Below are positions 31,396-39,589 of a stretch of 40,002 bases of DNA, in pieces. The translations under genes and the position numbers were made by a program. Numbering within the stretch: the stretch's first letter is position 1; each line of letters begins with the position of its first letter. Below the pieces are notes generated by a model that saw only the letters and a list, made by a program, of their open reading frames with translations, ran no database searches and was not told the origin of the DNA. Origin of the DNA: JAPUDQ01 sp964535835 (GTDB taxonomy: Bacteria > Patescibacteriota > Saccharimonadia > Saccharimonadales > Saccharimonadaceae); NCBI GenBank assembly GCA_964535835.1, contig CAZHUZ010000005.1, positions 1-40,002 of the forward strand, in the 5' to 3' direction.

Positions 31396-31902
31396 TTAAG
31401 AACTTTTTTCTTCCTTCTTCATTCGTCCTTCTACTTTCTTTTCGCGTTTGCTTACCGGCAATGTTGGGACGGGAACCGCCTCAAATGATCCACCAGCTTT
31501 TTTGATAGCTTCGCGAACGCTCGCACTAGCGGCTTGTACTTTGATGACTGCTTTGCCTTTGTATTCACCACGTGCGATGATCTTGACCGTGTGGTATGGT
31601 GTTGCAACGAGACCTGCATCAACCAATACTTGGTTGTCGATAGTTGCGCCCTTAATGTCATTTAGTTGATCAAGATAGACAACTTGTGCTGGCACACGCA
31701 GACTCTTAAACCCACGTGCTTTTGGAATACGTTGCATCAATGCACCTTGGCCACCCATAAATCCATGAGCGTGCTTTTTACCCGTACGAGCGCCCTGACC
31801 TTTGGTACCACGACCGGCAGTTTTACCCTGACCAGCAGCAATACCACGACCAACGCGTTTGCGCGTACGACTAGACTCGACGTTGAGTTCGTTGTACTTC
31901 AT
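31396..31902 (-). CDS. rplO: 50S ribosomal protein L15
   Basis: A 168-residue L15. The glycine/basic start (RTRKRVGRGIAAGQGKTAGRG ... HAHGFMGGQ) reaches into 23S rRNA, and the globular part has AKIIARGEYKGKAVIKV and the family end. A Lys/Glu tail is added. The ATG overlaps the rpsE stop by 1 nt, leaving no room for rpmD, which normally lies between them. Confidence 0.96.
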   Translation of the reverse strand: MKYNELNVESSRTRKRVGRGIAAGQGKTAGRGTKGQGARTGKKHAHGFMGGQGALMQRIPKARGFKSLRVPAQVVYLDQLNDIKGATIDNQVLVDAGLVATPYHTVKIIARGEYKGKAVIKVQAASASVREAIKKAGGSFEAVPVPTLPVSKREKKVEGRMKKEEKSS

Positions 31903-32573
31903 TACTTGGCCTCCTTTTTAGCTGGAGCTTTCTTCTCATTCGTAGTTTTAACAGAGGCGGTTTTCTTTTCATCGCTCTTTGTCGTAGTCTTACTGCTACC
32001 TGGCTTCACCATCCACTGCTCACGAGGAACAAGCGCGCGAAGTGCTTCGATTGTTGCGTAGGCAATGTTGACTTTGTTGCTACTACCGAGTGATTTACTG
32101 AGCATGTCAGTCACACCAGTGACACCGATAATGTTACGGACAACACCACCAGCGATGATACCAGTACCGGGAGCAGCTGGTTTGAGCAACACACGAGCAC
32201 CACTGACTTTGACTTCAACGTCATGAGGAATAGTACCGTTTTTGACGGGTACTTGGATGAGGTTTTTCTTGGCAACGTCAGTCGCTTTTTGGACGGCGAC
32301 TTGGACGTCTGCGCCTTTGCTGACGCCAACACCGACTTTGCCTTTTTTGTCACCAACGACAACAAGTGCTTTGAATCGGAAACGTCGTCCACCTTTGACC
32401 ACACGAGCAACACGGTCGATACCGATAACAATTTCTTCAAATTGCTTTTCCTCACGAGGAGCATTAGCGTTGAAACGGTCGTTACGACGTCCACCACCGC
32501 GGCGATCGTTGCCACCAGCACCAGCAGGACGAGCTGAACGGTTTTGGGTTGGGTTTGATGTAGCTTCGGCCAT
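31902..32573 (-). CDS. rpsE: 30S ribosomal protein S5 with both ends extended
   Basis: A 223-residue S5 (E. coli 167). The double-stranded-RNA-binding part has QFEEIVIGIDRVARVVKGGRRFRF, VVVGDKKGKVGVG and the C-terminal domain VLLKPAAPGTGIIAGGVVRNIIGVTGV. About 40 residues at the N-terminus are Arg/Gly/Asn-rich, and about 40 at the end are Lys/Thr-rich. S5 guards decoding accuracy and mRNA unwinding. Confidence 0.96.
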   Translation of the reverse strand: MAEATSNPTQNRSARPAGAGGNDRRGGGRRNDRFNANAPREEKQFEEIVIGIDRVARVVKGGRRFRFKALVVVGDKKGKVGVGVSKGADVQVAVQKATDVAKKNLIQVPVKNGTIPHDVEVKVSGARVLLKPAAPGTGIIAGGVVRNIIGVTGVTDMLSKSLGSSNKVNIAYATIEALRALVPREQWMVKPGSSKTTTKSDEKKTASVKTTNEKKAPAKKEAK

Positions 32574-32575
32574 GA

Positions 32576-32932
32576 TTAGAACTCCAATCCTTCTTTACGT
32601 GCTGCATCAGCAAGTGATTTGAGACGGCCAGCGTATGCTCGACCATTGCGGTCAAAGACAACAGCTGAGATCTTCTTTTTTGCAGCTTTTTTAGCGATAT
32701 CAGTACCAACTACGGCAGCGCGCTCGGTCATTGTGCCTTTTGCGGCTTTGTTACCGACAGTAGTAGCGGCAGCAAGCGTATTGCCTGCGACATCATCGAT
32801 CAACTGTGCAGAGATATGCAAGTGGCTGATCGTGACAGTCAGGCGTGGTCGCTCTGCAGTGCCACTAACTTTGGCTCGAATGCGGTTTTGGCGCAGTTTG
32901 TGAGCAAGTAGTTTTTTAGTCAAATGTTTCAT
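32576..32932 (-). CDS. rplR: 50S ribosomal protein L18
   Basis: A 118-residue L18 that binds 5S rRNA. I start at ATG 32932 (KHLTKKLLAHKLRQNRIR); the longer reading to 33040 runs through rplF. PRLTVTISHLHISAQLIDD, the GTMTERAAVVGTDIAKKA stretch and VVFDRNGRAYAGRLKSLADAAR are typical. The start lies 1 nt after the rplF stop. Confidence 0.96.
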   Translation of the reverse strand: MKHLTKKLLAHKLRQNRIRAKVSGTAERPRLTVTISHLHISAQLIDDVAGNTLAAATTVGNKAAKGTMTERAAVVGTDIAKKAAKKKISAVVFDRNGRAYAGRLKSLADAARKEGLEF

Positions 32933-32933
32933 A

Positions 32934-33467
32934 CTATTTACCCGTCTTTCCTGCTTTACGTAGTAGTACTTCATCAGCATATTTGATACCTTTGCCCTTA
33001 TATGGCTCAGGTTTCTTGAGTGCGCGAATCTCGGCAGCAACTTGGCCGACCTGCTGTTTGCTGATACCAGAAACAGTGATCTCCATTTTGTTGGTGCTGA
33101 TCTGAACGCCTTCGGGGGCTTTGTATTTCACCGGGTGACTAAAACCGAGTGCCATTTCGAGGTCTTGGCCGCTCATAGCTACACGAAAACCAACGCCGTT
33201 GACTTCGAGTTTTTTCTCAAATCCTTGAGTAACTCCAACAACCATATTGTTGAGGAGTGAACGCATGAGACCATGCTGTGCACGCGCCTGTCGACTTTCG
33301 TCTTTTGGCTGTACGGTGAGGACTCCGTCTTCGAGTGATACAGTGACGGCTGGCGTAATGAACTGACGTAGCTCACCTTTTGGACCTTTGACAGTCACAT
33401 CGCCAGAGTCAACCGTGATTGTCACACCTGACGGAATCTGGATGGGTAGTTTTCCGATTCGACTCAT
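32934..33467 (-). CDS. rplF: 50S ribosomal protein L6
   Basis: A 177-residue L6 with its two repeated domains. It opens MSRIGKLPIQIPSGVTITV, and the C-terminal signature PEPYKGKGIKYADEVLLRKAGKTGK is complete. It sits near the GTPase-associated centre. AAAGGA 6 nt before the ATG overlaps the end of the microprotein gene upstream, so the two are likely coupled. Confidence 0.97.
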   Translation of the reverse strand: MSRIGKLPIQIPSGVTITVDSGDVTVKGPKGELRQFITPAVTVSLEDGVLTVQPKDESRQARAQHGLMRSLLNNMVVGVTQGFEKKLEVNGVGFRVAMSGQDLEMALGFSHPVKYKAPEGVQISTNKMEITVSGISKQQVGQVAAEIRALKKPEPYKGKGIKYADEVLLRKAGKTGK

Positions 33468-33469
33468 AA

Positions 33470-33616
33470 TTATCCTTTCTTATTATGCTCATGAGATAGG
33501 TTACGTATCTCGATATATATCTTTTGTAATGTATTTGATACCGCGATCATAAGTATTGCGCATATGATCGATGCCATTGCGATGATAGGGAGAAATATAA
33601 CAATCAAAATGTCCAT
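33470..33616 (-). CDS. 48-residue membrane microprotein inside the spc operon
   Basis: The ATG directly follows the rpsH stop (TAAATG), with GAGGTG 6 nt upstream inside the rpsH end. Residues 2-28 are a single long hydrophobic helix (DILIVIFLPIIAMASIICAI and on), followed by a polar, basic tail QKIYIEIRNLSHEHNKKG. The 3' end supplies the rplF ribosome binding site. No such gene belongs to the usual rpsH-rplF junction. It may be a small single-pass membrane protein; function unknown. Intact frame, start signal and tight fit argue for a real gene. Confidence 0.7.
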   Translation of the reverse strand: MDILIVIFLPIIAMASIICAILMIAVSNTLQKIYIEIRNLSHEHNKKG

Positions 33617-34018
33617 TTAATACACCTCACAAATTAATTCACCGCCGAGTTTCTGACGTCGGGCTTCTTGATCAGTCAAGATACCTTTGCTGGTACTGAC
33701 GAGCATGATGCCACGACCGCTTTTGACGCGTGGGATTTCTTTGGCACTACTATAGACGCGACGTCCTGGTGTGCTGACACGCTGAATCTCGTTGATTGCG
33801 GCGTTGCTACCAGACTCGTTGATCGTGATGACCAGCGTATCACGTGGTGTACCTTTTTCAGTCGTAACGTCACTGAGGTAACCGGCTTTTTTGAGCTCAG
33901 TTGCGACAGATAGTTTGATCTTGCTGCTCGGCAAACGAACTTCGTTTTTGCCTGCGGCAATCGCGTTACGGATACGGGTCAACATATCTGCTATTGGGTC
34001 AGTTGAAAGTAATGCCAT
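33617..34018 (-). CDS. rpsH: 30S ribosomal protein S8
   Basis: A 133-residue S8. DPIADMLTRIRNAIAAGKNEVRLPSSKIK at the start and RVYSSAKEIPRVKSGRGIMLVSTSKGILTDQEAR at the end identify it. In E. coli S8 represses the spc operon through a helix in the rplE region; no copy of that target was looked for in detail. One nt separates it from rpsN. Confidence 0.97.
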   Translation of the reverse strand: MALLSTDPIADMLTRIRNAIAAGKNEVRLPSSKIKLSVATELKKAGYLSDVTTEKGTPRDTLVITINESGSNAAINEIQRVSTPGRRVYSSAKEIPRVKSGRGIMLVSTSKGILTDQEARRQKLGGELICEVY

Positions 34019-34019
34019 A

Positions 34020-34289
34020 TTACCAACTCGCTTTCGTTACACCAGGGATTTCTCCCTTGCTTGCTCGTTCACGGAACTCAATACGACTCAAACCAAATCG
34101 GCGCATGTAGGCGTGTGGACGACCAGTTACCTGACAACGATTTTTCCAGCGAGTAGGGCTAGAGTTGCGTGGCAATTTTGCCAAGCCCTCTAAATCACCT
34201 GCTGCTTTTAGTTCGGCACGTTTTTCAGCAGTACGTGTAATCATTTTTTGACGTTTGAGGTCGCGCGCGACCATTGATTTCTTAGCCAT
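34020..34289 (-). CDS. rpsN: 30S ribosomal protein S14, zinc-free type
   Basis: An 89-residue S14: MAKKSMVARDLKRQKM at the start, RNSSPTRWKNRCQVTGRPHAYMRRFGLSR in the middle, GVTKASW at the end. Only one cysteine is present, so this is the C-minus (longer) form, not the zinc-binding 61-residue form common in Gram-positives. The ATG overlaps the rplE stop by 1 nt. Confidence 0.96.
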   Translation of the reverse strand: MAKKSMVARDLKRQKMITRTAEKRAELKAAGDLEGLAKLPRNSSPTRWKNRCQVTGRPHAYMRRFGLSRIEFRERASKGEIPGVTKASW

Positions 34290-34879
34290 TAGCGTCGATC
34301 TCCTTTCTCAAATGGCACTCCGAATTTTTCGAGTAGTGCACGACTGTTAGTGGCGTTACCTGGTTGAATCACAAAAGTAATCTGGAGGCCATGAAGGATT
34401 TGTGTGTCTTCAAAGCTTAGTTCTGGGAAAATTGACTGCTCAATAAGTCCAAGGTTGTAGTTGCCTTTACGGTCAAAGCCTTTGGCACTAACACCGTGGA
34501 AGTCACGGATGCGAGGCATTGCGACGTTGACGAGACGGTCAAGAAACTCATACATATGAGCACCGCGGAGTGTCACACTGACACCAACACGGTTCATACC
34601 TGCACGGATTTTAAATGATGCGATAGATTTCTTTGCCATACGATCGATCGGCTGTTGGCCGGTAATCTTGCGAAGCGTCGTGACGACGAGCTCGTGATGA
34701 CGTTTGTCATCTTTTTGCTTGCCGATACCGACACTAACAACGATCTTTTGGAGCTTTGGTACTTGGTGTGCGTTGTCGAGTTTGAGCTCTTTTTTGAGCT
34801 CGGCTGCGTACTGGTCTTTGTATAGCGTCTTAAGACGTGGGGAGTCTGACGTTGTTTTGGTTGCTTTTTTATCGGCCAT
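34289..34879 (-). CDS. rplE: 50S ribosomal protein L5
   Basis: A 196-residue L5 binding 5S rRNA and P-site tRNA. PKLQKIVVSVGIGKQKDD, GQQPIDRMAKKSIASFKIRAG, RDFHGVSAKGFDRKGNYNLGL and EQSIFPELSFE are conserved in order. A charged N-terminal extension of about 15 residues (ADKKATKTTSDSP) precedes the fold. Confidence 0.97.
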   Translation of the reverse strand: MADKKATKTTSDSPRLKTLYKDQYAAELKKELKLDNAHQVPKLQKIVVSVGIGKQKDDKRHHELVVTTLRKITGQQPIDRMAKKSIASFKIRAGMNRVGVSVTLRGAHMYEFLDRLVNVAMPRIRDFHGVSAKGFDRKGNYNLGLIEQSIFPELSFEDTQILHGLQITFVIQPGNATNSRALLEKFGVPFEKGDRR

Positions 34880-34881
34880 AT

Positions 34882-35202
34882 CTAGATCTCCTTTCCTGTC
34901 TTTTTAGCGATACGTGATTTTTTACCTGCTTTGTCAACTTTGTAGCCAAGACGGCTAGTAGTTGATTTTTTCTCGTCGGTTACGAGAGCGACCTTACCAG
35001 CGTGAAGTCCGACATGGATTTCTTTGGTGCCACCGCGAGGGTTGATCTGGCTTGGTTTAACATGGCGTTTGACGACGCCGATACCATCGACATAGACTTT
35101 TTGATCGACAGCGCTGCTACGAACGACTTTGCCCGTCTTGCCTTTGTGTGATCCGGCGATAACTTTGACGAGGTCACCTTTTTTAATACGTAATTTATTC
35201 AT
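34882..35202 (-). CDS. rplX: 50S ribosomal protein L24
   Basis: A 106-residue L24 with the KOW motif near the N-terminus (KGDLVKVIAGSHKGKTGKV), then VKRHVKPSQINPRGGTKEIHVGLHAGKVALV. An early assembly protein at the tunnel exit. The end is Lys-rich. GAGAT precedes the following rplE start. Confidence 0.96.
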   Translation of the reverse strand: MNKLRIKKGDLVKVIAGSHKGKTGKVVRSSAVDQKVYVDGIGVVKRHVKPSQINPRGGTKEIHVGLHAGKVALVTDEKKSTTSRLGYKVDKAGKKSRIAKKTGKEI

Positions 35203-35204
35203 AA

Positions 35205-35573
35205 TTAGAGTACCTCCGGCGCAAGGCTGATGATCTTCATGTAGCCCATGTCACGAAGTTCGCGTGGTACGGGGCCAAAGACACGAGTTGCGCGTGGGTT
35301 TTTGTCATCACCGATAACAACAGCTGCATTTTCGTCAAAACAGATCGTGCTGCCGTCGCGGCGTTTGATCTTGTCAGTTGTGCGTACAACCACTGCACGA
35401 ACGACTGATTTTTTCTTGACAGTACCAGTTGGACTGGCTTCTTTGACGCTGGCGACGATGATATCACCGACGCGAGCGTAGCGACGACGTGTTCCGCCAA
35501 GTACACGAATACAAAGTAGTGATTTTGCACCACTGTTATCCGCGACCTTGAGGCGTGATTCTTGTTGGATCAT
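35205..35573 (-). CDS. rplN: 50S ribosomal protein L14
   Basis: A 122-residue L14, exactly the usual length: MIQQESRLKVADNSGAKSLL, ARVGDIIVASVKEASPTG, FDENAAVVIGDDKNPRATRVFGPVPRELR. It forms part of the inter-subunit bridge B8. Separated by 2 nt from rpsQ and rplX. Confidence 0.97.
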   Translation of the reverse strand: MIQQESRLKVADNSGAKSLLCIRVLGGTRRRYARVGDIIVASVKEASPTGTVKKKSVVRAVVVRTTDKIKRRDGSTICFDENAAVVIGDDKNPRATRVFGPVPRELRDMGYMKIISLAPEVL

Positions 35574-35575
35574 AT

Positions 35576-35893
35576 CTACTCCTCGTCTTCCTTGTCGGCT
35601 TTAGACTGAGTAACGGCAGCAACAGCATCTTCGTCTTTGACTTCGACATCTGCATGTCCAGTCTCAATAACACGATCAAGTTTCCAGCTCTTGGTTTTGC
35701 TGATAGGGCGACACTCTGAGATTTCGACGCGGTCACCTTTGTGAGCCTCGTTTTTCTCGTCATGTGCGGTGTATTTACGCGTCACAGAATACTGCTTGCC
35801 ATAAATAGGGTGCGTCTCACGACTGGTCACGCTGATGACAATTGTCTTGTCGGCGAGGTCGCTACTGACTGTACCTATAATCTTCTTAGGCAT
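35576..35893 (-). CDS. rpsQ: 30S ribosomal protein S17 with acidic tail
   Basis: Residues 1-80 are a normal S17 OB-fold (IGTVSSDLADKTIVISVTSRE, YTAHDEKNEAHKGDRVEISECRPISKTKSWKL). The last 22 residues are rich in Asp, Glu and Ala and end KADKEDEE, which is unusual for an rRNA-binding protein (E. coli S17 has 84 residues). The start overlaps the rpmC stop by 8 nt. Confidence 0.95.
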   Translation of the reverse strand: MPKKIIGTVSSDLADKTIVISVTSRETHPIYGKQYSVTRKYTAHDEKNEAHKGDRVEISECRPISKTKSWKLDRVIETGHADVEVKDEDAVAAVTQSKADKEDEE

Positions 35894-36089
35894 TATTTTT
35901 CTCCTTATCTAACGCATTGATCGCGGTCAATGTGCGTGCAACTTCTTTGCGAGTCGATGCAATCACACGTGGGTTAGGCAATTCATTGCCAGCTAAACTG
36001 CGACGCGCATCACTGAGATCTTGTCGGAGTTGCGCCAATGTGGCGTGTAGGTCTTTTTCAGCTGGAACGGTTTTTTTCTCGGTTGCCAT
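35886..36089 (-). CDS. rpmC: 50S ribosomal protein L29
   Basis: A 67-residue helical hairpin protein. LHATLAQLRQDLSDARRSLAG and NPRVIASTRKEVARTLTAIN fit L29, which borders the tunnel exit and helps bind SRP and trigger factor. A short Lys/Thr N-terminal extension is added. Starts 1 nt after the rplP stop. Confidence 0.94.
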   Translation of the reverse strand: MATEKKTVPAEKDLHATLAQLRQDLSDARRSLAGNELPNPRVIASTRKEVARTLTAINALDKEKNNA

Positions 36090-36090
36090 A

Positions 36091-36504
36091 TTAGAACTCC
36101 TCTCTGCTTACGAAGCGTGTTTTTACTGGTAGTTTGTGACTCGCAAGACGCATTGCTTCACGAGCGGTTTCCTCTGATACACCTTTCATCTCGAACATGA
36201 CAGTACCTGTCTTGACTTTGGCAACAAAGAACTCTGGGTTACCTTTGCCGCTACCCATTTTGACATCCTGAGGTTTACGAGTGACGGGAGTGTGAGGAAA
36301 GATGCGAATCCAGATCTTACCACCACGTTTGATATAGCGTGTCATTGCTTGACGAGCGGACTCAATCTGACGACTAGTAATACGCTCGTTGGTGAGGCTC
36401 TGAAGGCCATAATCACCAAAGGCGATGTAGTGTCCGGCAGTCGCTACGCCATCGTTTTTGCCCTTGCGGACTTTACGATATTTGGTTTTCTTTGGCAGTA
36501 ACAT
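36091..36504 (-). CDS. rplP: 50S ribosomal protein L16
   Basis: A 137-residue L16, the usual length: MLLPKKTKYRKVRKGKNDG, FGDYGLQSLTNERITSRQIESARQAMTRYIKRGGKIWIRIFP, and PVTRKPQDVKMGSGKGNPEFFVA with the conserved arginine region near the A-site tRNA elbow. The ATG overlaps the rpsC stop by 1 nt. Confidence 0.97.
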   Translation of the reverse strand: MLLPKKTKYRKVRKGKNDGVATAGHYIAFGDYGLQSLTNERITSRQIESARQAMTRYIKRGGKIWIRIFPHTPVTRKPQDVKMGSGKGNPEFFVAKVKTGTVMFEMKGVSEETAREAMRLASHKLPVKTRFVSREEF

Positions 36505-37142
36505 TAGCGTTCACTCCTTTCACCCTTGTAGATCCAGACTTTGACGCCGATGATACCAGCACCTGGCTGCATGGCACGAGCGCAGTGGTAATCAACATCA
36601 GCACGTAGCGTGTGAAGTGGCACAGAGCCTTGGATCAGTTTTTCACGACGGCTCATCTCAGCACCGTTGAGACGACCAGCGACCTCGATACGAATACCTT
36701 TGGCACCAGCGTTCATAGTGTTCTGCGCGGCCATTTTGGTGGCGCGACGGAAATTGATACGACGCTCAAGTTGACGGGCGATGTTTTCAGCAACAATCTT
36801 TGCTGCCAGCTCTGGACGTTTGACTTCTTCGATGTTGACGCGAACAGTTGTGCCAAGGATCTTTTCGATTTCAGCCTTTAGCTCAGCAACACCAGAACCA
36901 CCACGACCGATGACAACACCGGCTTTTGCTGTGTGGATCGTCACCGTTGTGAGATTGGCTGAACGCTCGATATCAATACTGTTGATAACAGCACGTGTTT
37001 CAAATCGTTTTTCAATTGCGCGACGGACTTTGATGTCCTGTCCAAGCCAGCCTGCAAAATCGCGTTTGCCGGCAAACCATTTGCTTCGCCAGTCTTTACT
37101 GACCTGGAGGCGCATTGAGATAGGATTGACTTTTTGTCCCAT
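36504..37142 (-). CDS. rpsC: 30S ribosomal protein S3
   Basis: A 212-residue S3. MGQKVNPISMRLQ starts it. The KH domain carries VTIHTAKAGVVIGRGGSGVAELKAEIEK with the GxxG loop, and the C-terminal domain has MNAGAKGIRIEVAGRLNGAEMSRRE. It is shorter than E. coli S3 (233) because the C-terminal tail is lacking. It lines the mRNA entry. Confidence 0.97.
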   Translation of the reverse strand: MGQKVNPISMRLQVSKDWRSKWFAGKRDFAGWLGQDIKVRRAIEKRFETRAVINSIDIERSANLTTVTIHTAKAGVVIGRGGSGVAELKAEIEKILGTTVRVNIEEVKRPELAAKIVAENIARQLERRINFRRATKMAAQNTMNAGAKGIRIEVAGRLNGAEMSRREKLIQGSVPLHTLRADVDYHCARAMQPGAGIIGVKVWIYKGERSER

Positions 37143-37546
37143 TATTTCGTCTCCTTCTTATCGGTTTTGGCCGCAGGCTTTGCTGGGGCTGCTTTAATCT
37201 TTTTCTCACCGCCAACGACAACCATGACGTGGCTTGATTTCTTCTGATATGGTTTTGCACGACCCATTGCACCAGCGCGGTATCGTTTAAGACGAGGACC
37301 GGCGGTAACAGTGATTGTGTCGATACGCAATGTTTTGTCATCGATACCATCATTGTTGAGGGCATTGTGCTGTGCACTCTTGATGGCTTTACTAACAACC
37401 TTGGCAGCACGACGTGGCGTGTGCTCCAAGATGACAAGTGCGTCGGCAACGCTACGACCACGAACGAGTGACACAACCTCGCCAAGCTTGCGTGGAGTCT
37501 GATCGACGCCGCGGATATAGGCTTTGGTAGAAATAGTATCAGCCAT
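37142..37546 (-). CDS. rplV: 50S ribosomal protein L22
   Basis: A 134-residue L22: AYIRGVDQTPRKLGEVVSLVRGRSVADALVIL, KVVSKAIKSAQHNALNN, and the tunnel beta-hairpin GPRLKRYRAGAMGRAKPYQKKSSHVMVVV. A Lys/Ala/Thr-rich tail follows. The hairpin lines the exit tunnel, where macrolides bind. One-nt overlaps on both sides. Confidence 0.97.
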   Translation of the reverse strand: MADTISTKAYIRGVDQTPRKLGEVVSLVRGRSVADALVILEHTPRRAAKVVSKAIKSAQHNALNNDGIDDKTLRIDTITVTAGPRLKRYRAGAMGRAKPYQKKSSHVMVVVGGEKKIKAAPAKPAAKTDKKETK

Positions 37547-37812
37547 TATTTCTTGTCCTTTCCACCATGCTTACGGAATTTGCGGGTTGGGCTAAATTCA
37601 CCAAGCTTGTGACCCACCATGTTTTCTGAAACATAGACGGGTACGTGCACACGACCGTTGTGGACGGCGATTGTACGACCGACCATTTCTGGACTGATTG
37701 TGCTAGCACGTGCCCATGTCTTGATGACGGTTCGATCGTCGTTTCCAAGCGCCGCCACTTTTTTAGCGAGCTTGAAGTCGACGTATGGACCTTTTTTGAG
37801 TGATCTGCTCAT
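37546..37812 (-). CDS. rpsS: 30S ribosomal protein S19
   Basis: An 88-residue S19: MSRSLKKGPYVDFKLAKKV, IKTWARASTISPEMVGRTIAVHNGRVHVPVYVSENMVGHKLGEFSPTRKF. All conserved segments are in order. It lies in the head of the small subunit with S13. Three nt separate it from rplB. Confidence 0.97.
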   Translation of the reverse strand: MSRSLKKGPYVDFKLAKKVAALGNDDRTVIKTWARASTISPEMVGRTIAVHNGRVHVPVYVSENMVGHKLGEFSPTRKFRKHGGKDKK

Positions 37813-37815
37813 GTC

Positions 37816-38655
37816 TTACCTCTTCCTCTTCGCCTCGTGGCGTGTTTTTACGATAGCTTTGTCAGTTGATTTACGACGACGGGTACGGTAGCCGAGAGTC
37901 AATTGACCCCATGGCGTACGTGGTGCTTTACCAGTACCGTGCGCACCACCATCACCACCACCATGCGGGTGATCAACAGCGTTCATAACAACACCACGAA
38001 CTGACGGACGGAATCCCATGCGACGTTTGCGACCAGCCGAGCCGATCTTGACGTTTTGATGCTGTTCGTTACCGACAACACCGAGGTGAGCCATGCATTC
38101 GAGACGGAAACGGCGAACTTCACCTGATGGCATACGAACTTGAGCATAGTCGCCTTCTTTTGCCATTAGTTGTGCTTTTGTACCGGCTGCACGGACCATT
38201 TGGCCGCCCTTGCCTGGGTTAATCTCAATACCATAAATCTGAGAACCAACAGGGATGTTTGCCAGTGGCAAACGGTTACCGCCTTCGACTGGTGCTTTTT
38301 CACCAGACTCGATCTTGGTGCCGATTTTCATGTCACGGCTAGCAAGAATGTAGTGGTAAAGACCGTGCTGATCTTTGATACGAGCAATACGAGCTGATCG
38401 GTTTGGATCGTACTCGATGTGCTCGACGACAGCGCTCATACCAGCTGCAAGCTGATGATTCATCAGACGGTACATGCGGCGAACACCACCACCGCGATGA
38501 CGGGTCGTGATGCGACCTTGGTTGTTGCGGCCAGCAGTTGATTTCTTGATACGAACTAAACTCTTGAGGGGTTTTTTGGTCGTAACATCAGAGAAGTCTT
38601 GACTCGTCATGCCACGGCGACCGTTGGTCGTAGGGTTATATGCTTTGATAGCCAT
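37816..38655 (-). CDS. rplB: 50S ribosomal protein L2
   Basis: A 279-residue L2. Conserved segments are KSTAGRNNQGRITTRHRGGGVRR, the VEHIEYDPNRSARIARI stretch, and the peptidyl-transferase-side loop HPHGGGDGGAHGTGKAPRTPWG with its essential histidine. A full-length standard protein. Confidence 0.98.
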   Translation of the reverse strand: MAIKAYNPTTNGRRGMTSQDFSDVTTKKPLKSLVRIKKSTAGRNNQGRITTRHRGGGVRRMYRLMNHQLAAGMSAVVEHIEYDPNRSARIARIKDQHGLYHYILASRDMKIGTKIESGEKAPVEGGNRLPLANIPVGSQIYGIEINPGKGGQMVRAAGTKAQLMAKEGDYAQVRMPSGEVRRFRLECMAHLGVVGNEQHQNVKIGSAGRKRRMGFRPSVRGVVMNAVDHPHGGGDGGAHGTGKAPRTPWGQLTLGYRTRRRKSTDKAIVKTRHEAKRKR

Positions 38656-38957
38656 TATTTCTTCTCCTCTTCTTCTTTAAAGAGTTGAATTGCACCTTCA
38701 CTCAGTGAGACATAGGCCTTTTTACTATCAGTTCGCTGTGCGCGACCTGGAGCAACTCGTTTGCCACGGTAAGCACGGACCGCTTTGCCTGCTTGGACAA
38801 CAAGACGAACGTCTTTGACTTTTGTGCCGGCGTATTGTGCTTCGACAGCGCGGGCTACTTCTGCTTTGACGGCAGTCAGTGGGACGCTGAAAACGTAGGT
38901 GCCTTGGAGGCTCTGCGCGTAGGCTTTTTCAGTCATGCGAGGGATAAGAGTAATCAT
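38655..38957 (-). CDS. rplW: 50S ribosomal protein L23
   Basis: A 100-residue L23. LIPRMTEKAYAQSLQGTYVFSVPLTAVKAEVARAVEAQY and VKDVRLVVQAGKAVRAYRGKRV fit the family. It docks trigger factor and SRP at the tunnel exit. The end carries an unusual Glu-rich segment, LFKEEEEKK. One-nt overlaps with rplD and rplB. Confidence 0.95.
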   Translation of the reverse strand: MITLIPRMTEKAYAQSLQGTYVFSVPLTAVKAEVARAVEAQYAGTKVKDVRLVVQAGKAVRAYRGKRVAPGRAQRTDSKKAYVSLSEGAIQLFKEEEEKK

Positions 38958-39589
38958 TATTTAGCCTCCTTTGAGACTGTCTTTGCAACAGGTGCAAGCC
39001 AGTTTTCAACTGCTTTTACAGCAGCAGGCGTCATAACAATGCGATCGGCGTTGAGGATATGGAAGACGCTGAGGTATACTCCACGGACCAATTCAACGCT
39101 TGCAAGGTTTTTGCTCGCGCGGAGCATTTCAGGTGATTTTTCATCAACAACCAAGAGAACACGTCGAGCGTTATCGAACTTGTTTTTCTTTAGAAAATCA
39201 GCGATCTCTCGTGTTTTACCTGTTGTTTTGACCTCAAGAACTGAGATCTTGTCAGCTTTTTTAGCAAGGCTAAGTGCCTGACGAAGAGCAACGCGCTTGC
39301 TGCCCGTTGCGATCTTTTTGGTGTAGTTCTCGTTACCGGTTGGTCCAAAAACGATACCACCACCGCGCCAGATCGGGTTGCGCGAGCTACCGAAACGAGC
39401 GCGTCCGGTACCTTTTTGCTTCCATGGTTTCTTACCACCGCCGCGGACATCGCCGCGTTCTTTGGTCTTGGCGTGCGCGTTGCGGCTACCGGCGAGGTAG
39501 CTATCGTAGGCGAGCTTGAGCAGCTCGTGGTTGGTGACGTCGACATCGAAGATGCCTTTGTCCAGTTTCGGAGATGTTGATTCGGCCAT
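38957..39589 (-). CDS. rplD: 50S ribosomal protein L4
   Basis: A 210-residue L4. The tunnel loop holds RNAHAKTKERGDVRGGGKKPWKQKGTGRARFGSSRNPIWRGGGIVFGP, strongly conserved, and the C-terminal part has LLVVDEKSPEMLRASKNLASVELVRG and the NADRIVMTPAAVKAVE end. In enterobacteria L4 also represses the S10 operon. One-nt overlap with rplC. Confidence 0.97.
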   Translation of the reverse strand: MAESTSPKLDKGIFDVDVTNHELLKLAYDSYLAGSRNAHAKTKERGDVRGGGKKPWKQKGTGRARFGSSRNPIWRGGGIVFGPTGNENYTKKIATGSKRVALRQALSLAKKADKISVLEVKTTGKTREIADFLKKNKFDNARRVLLVVDEKSPEMLRASKNLASVELVRGVYLSVFHILNADRIVMTPAAVKAVENWLAPVAKTVSKEAK

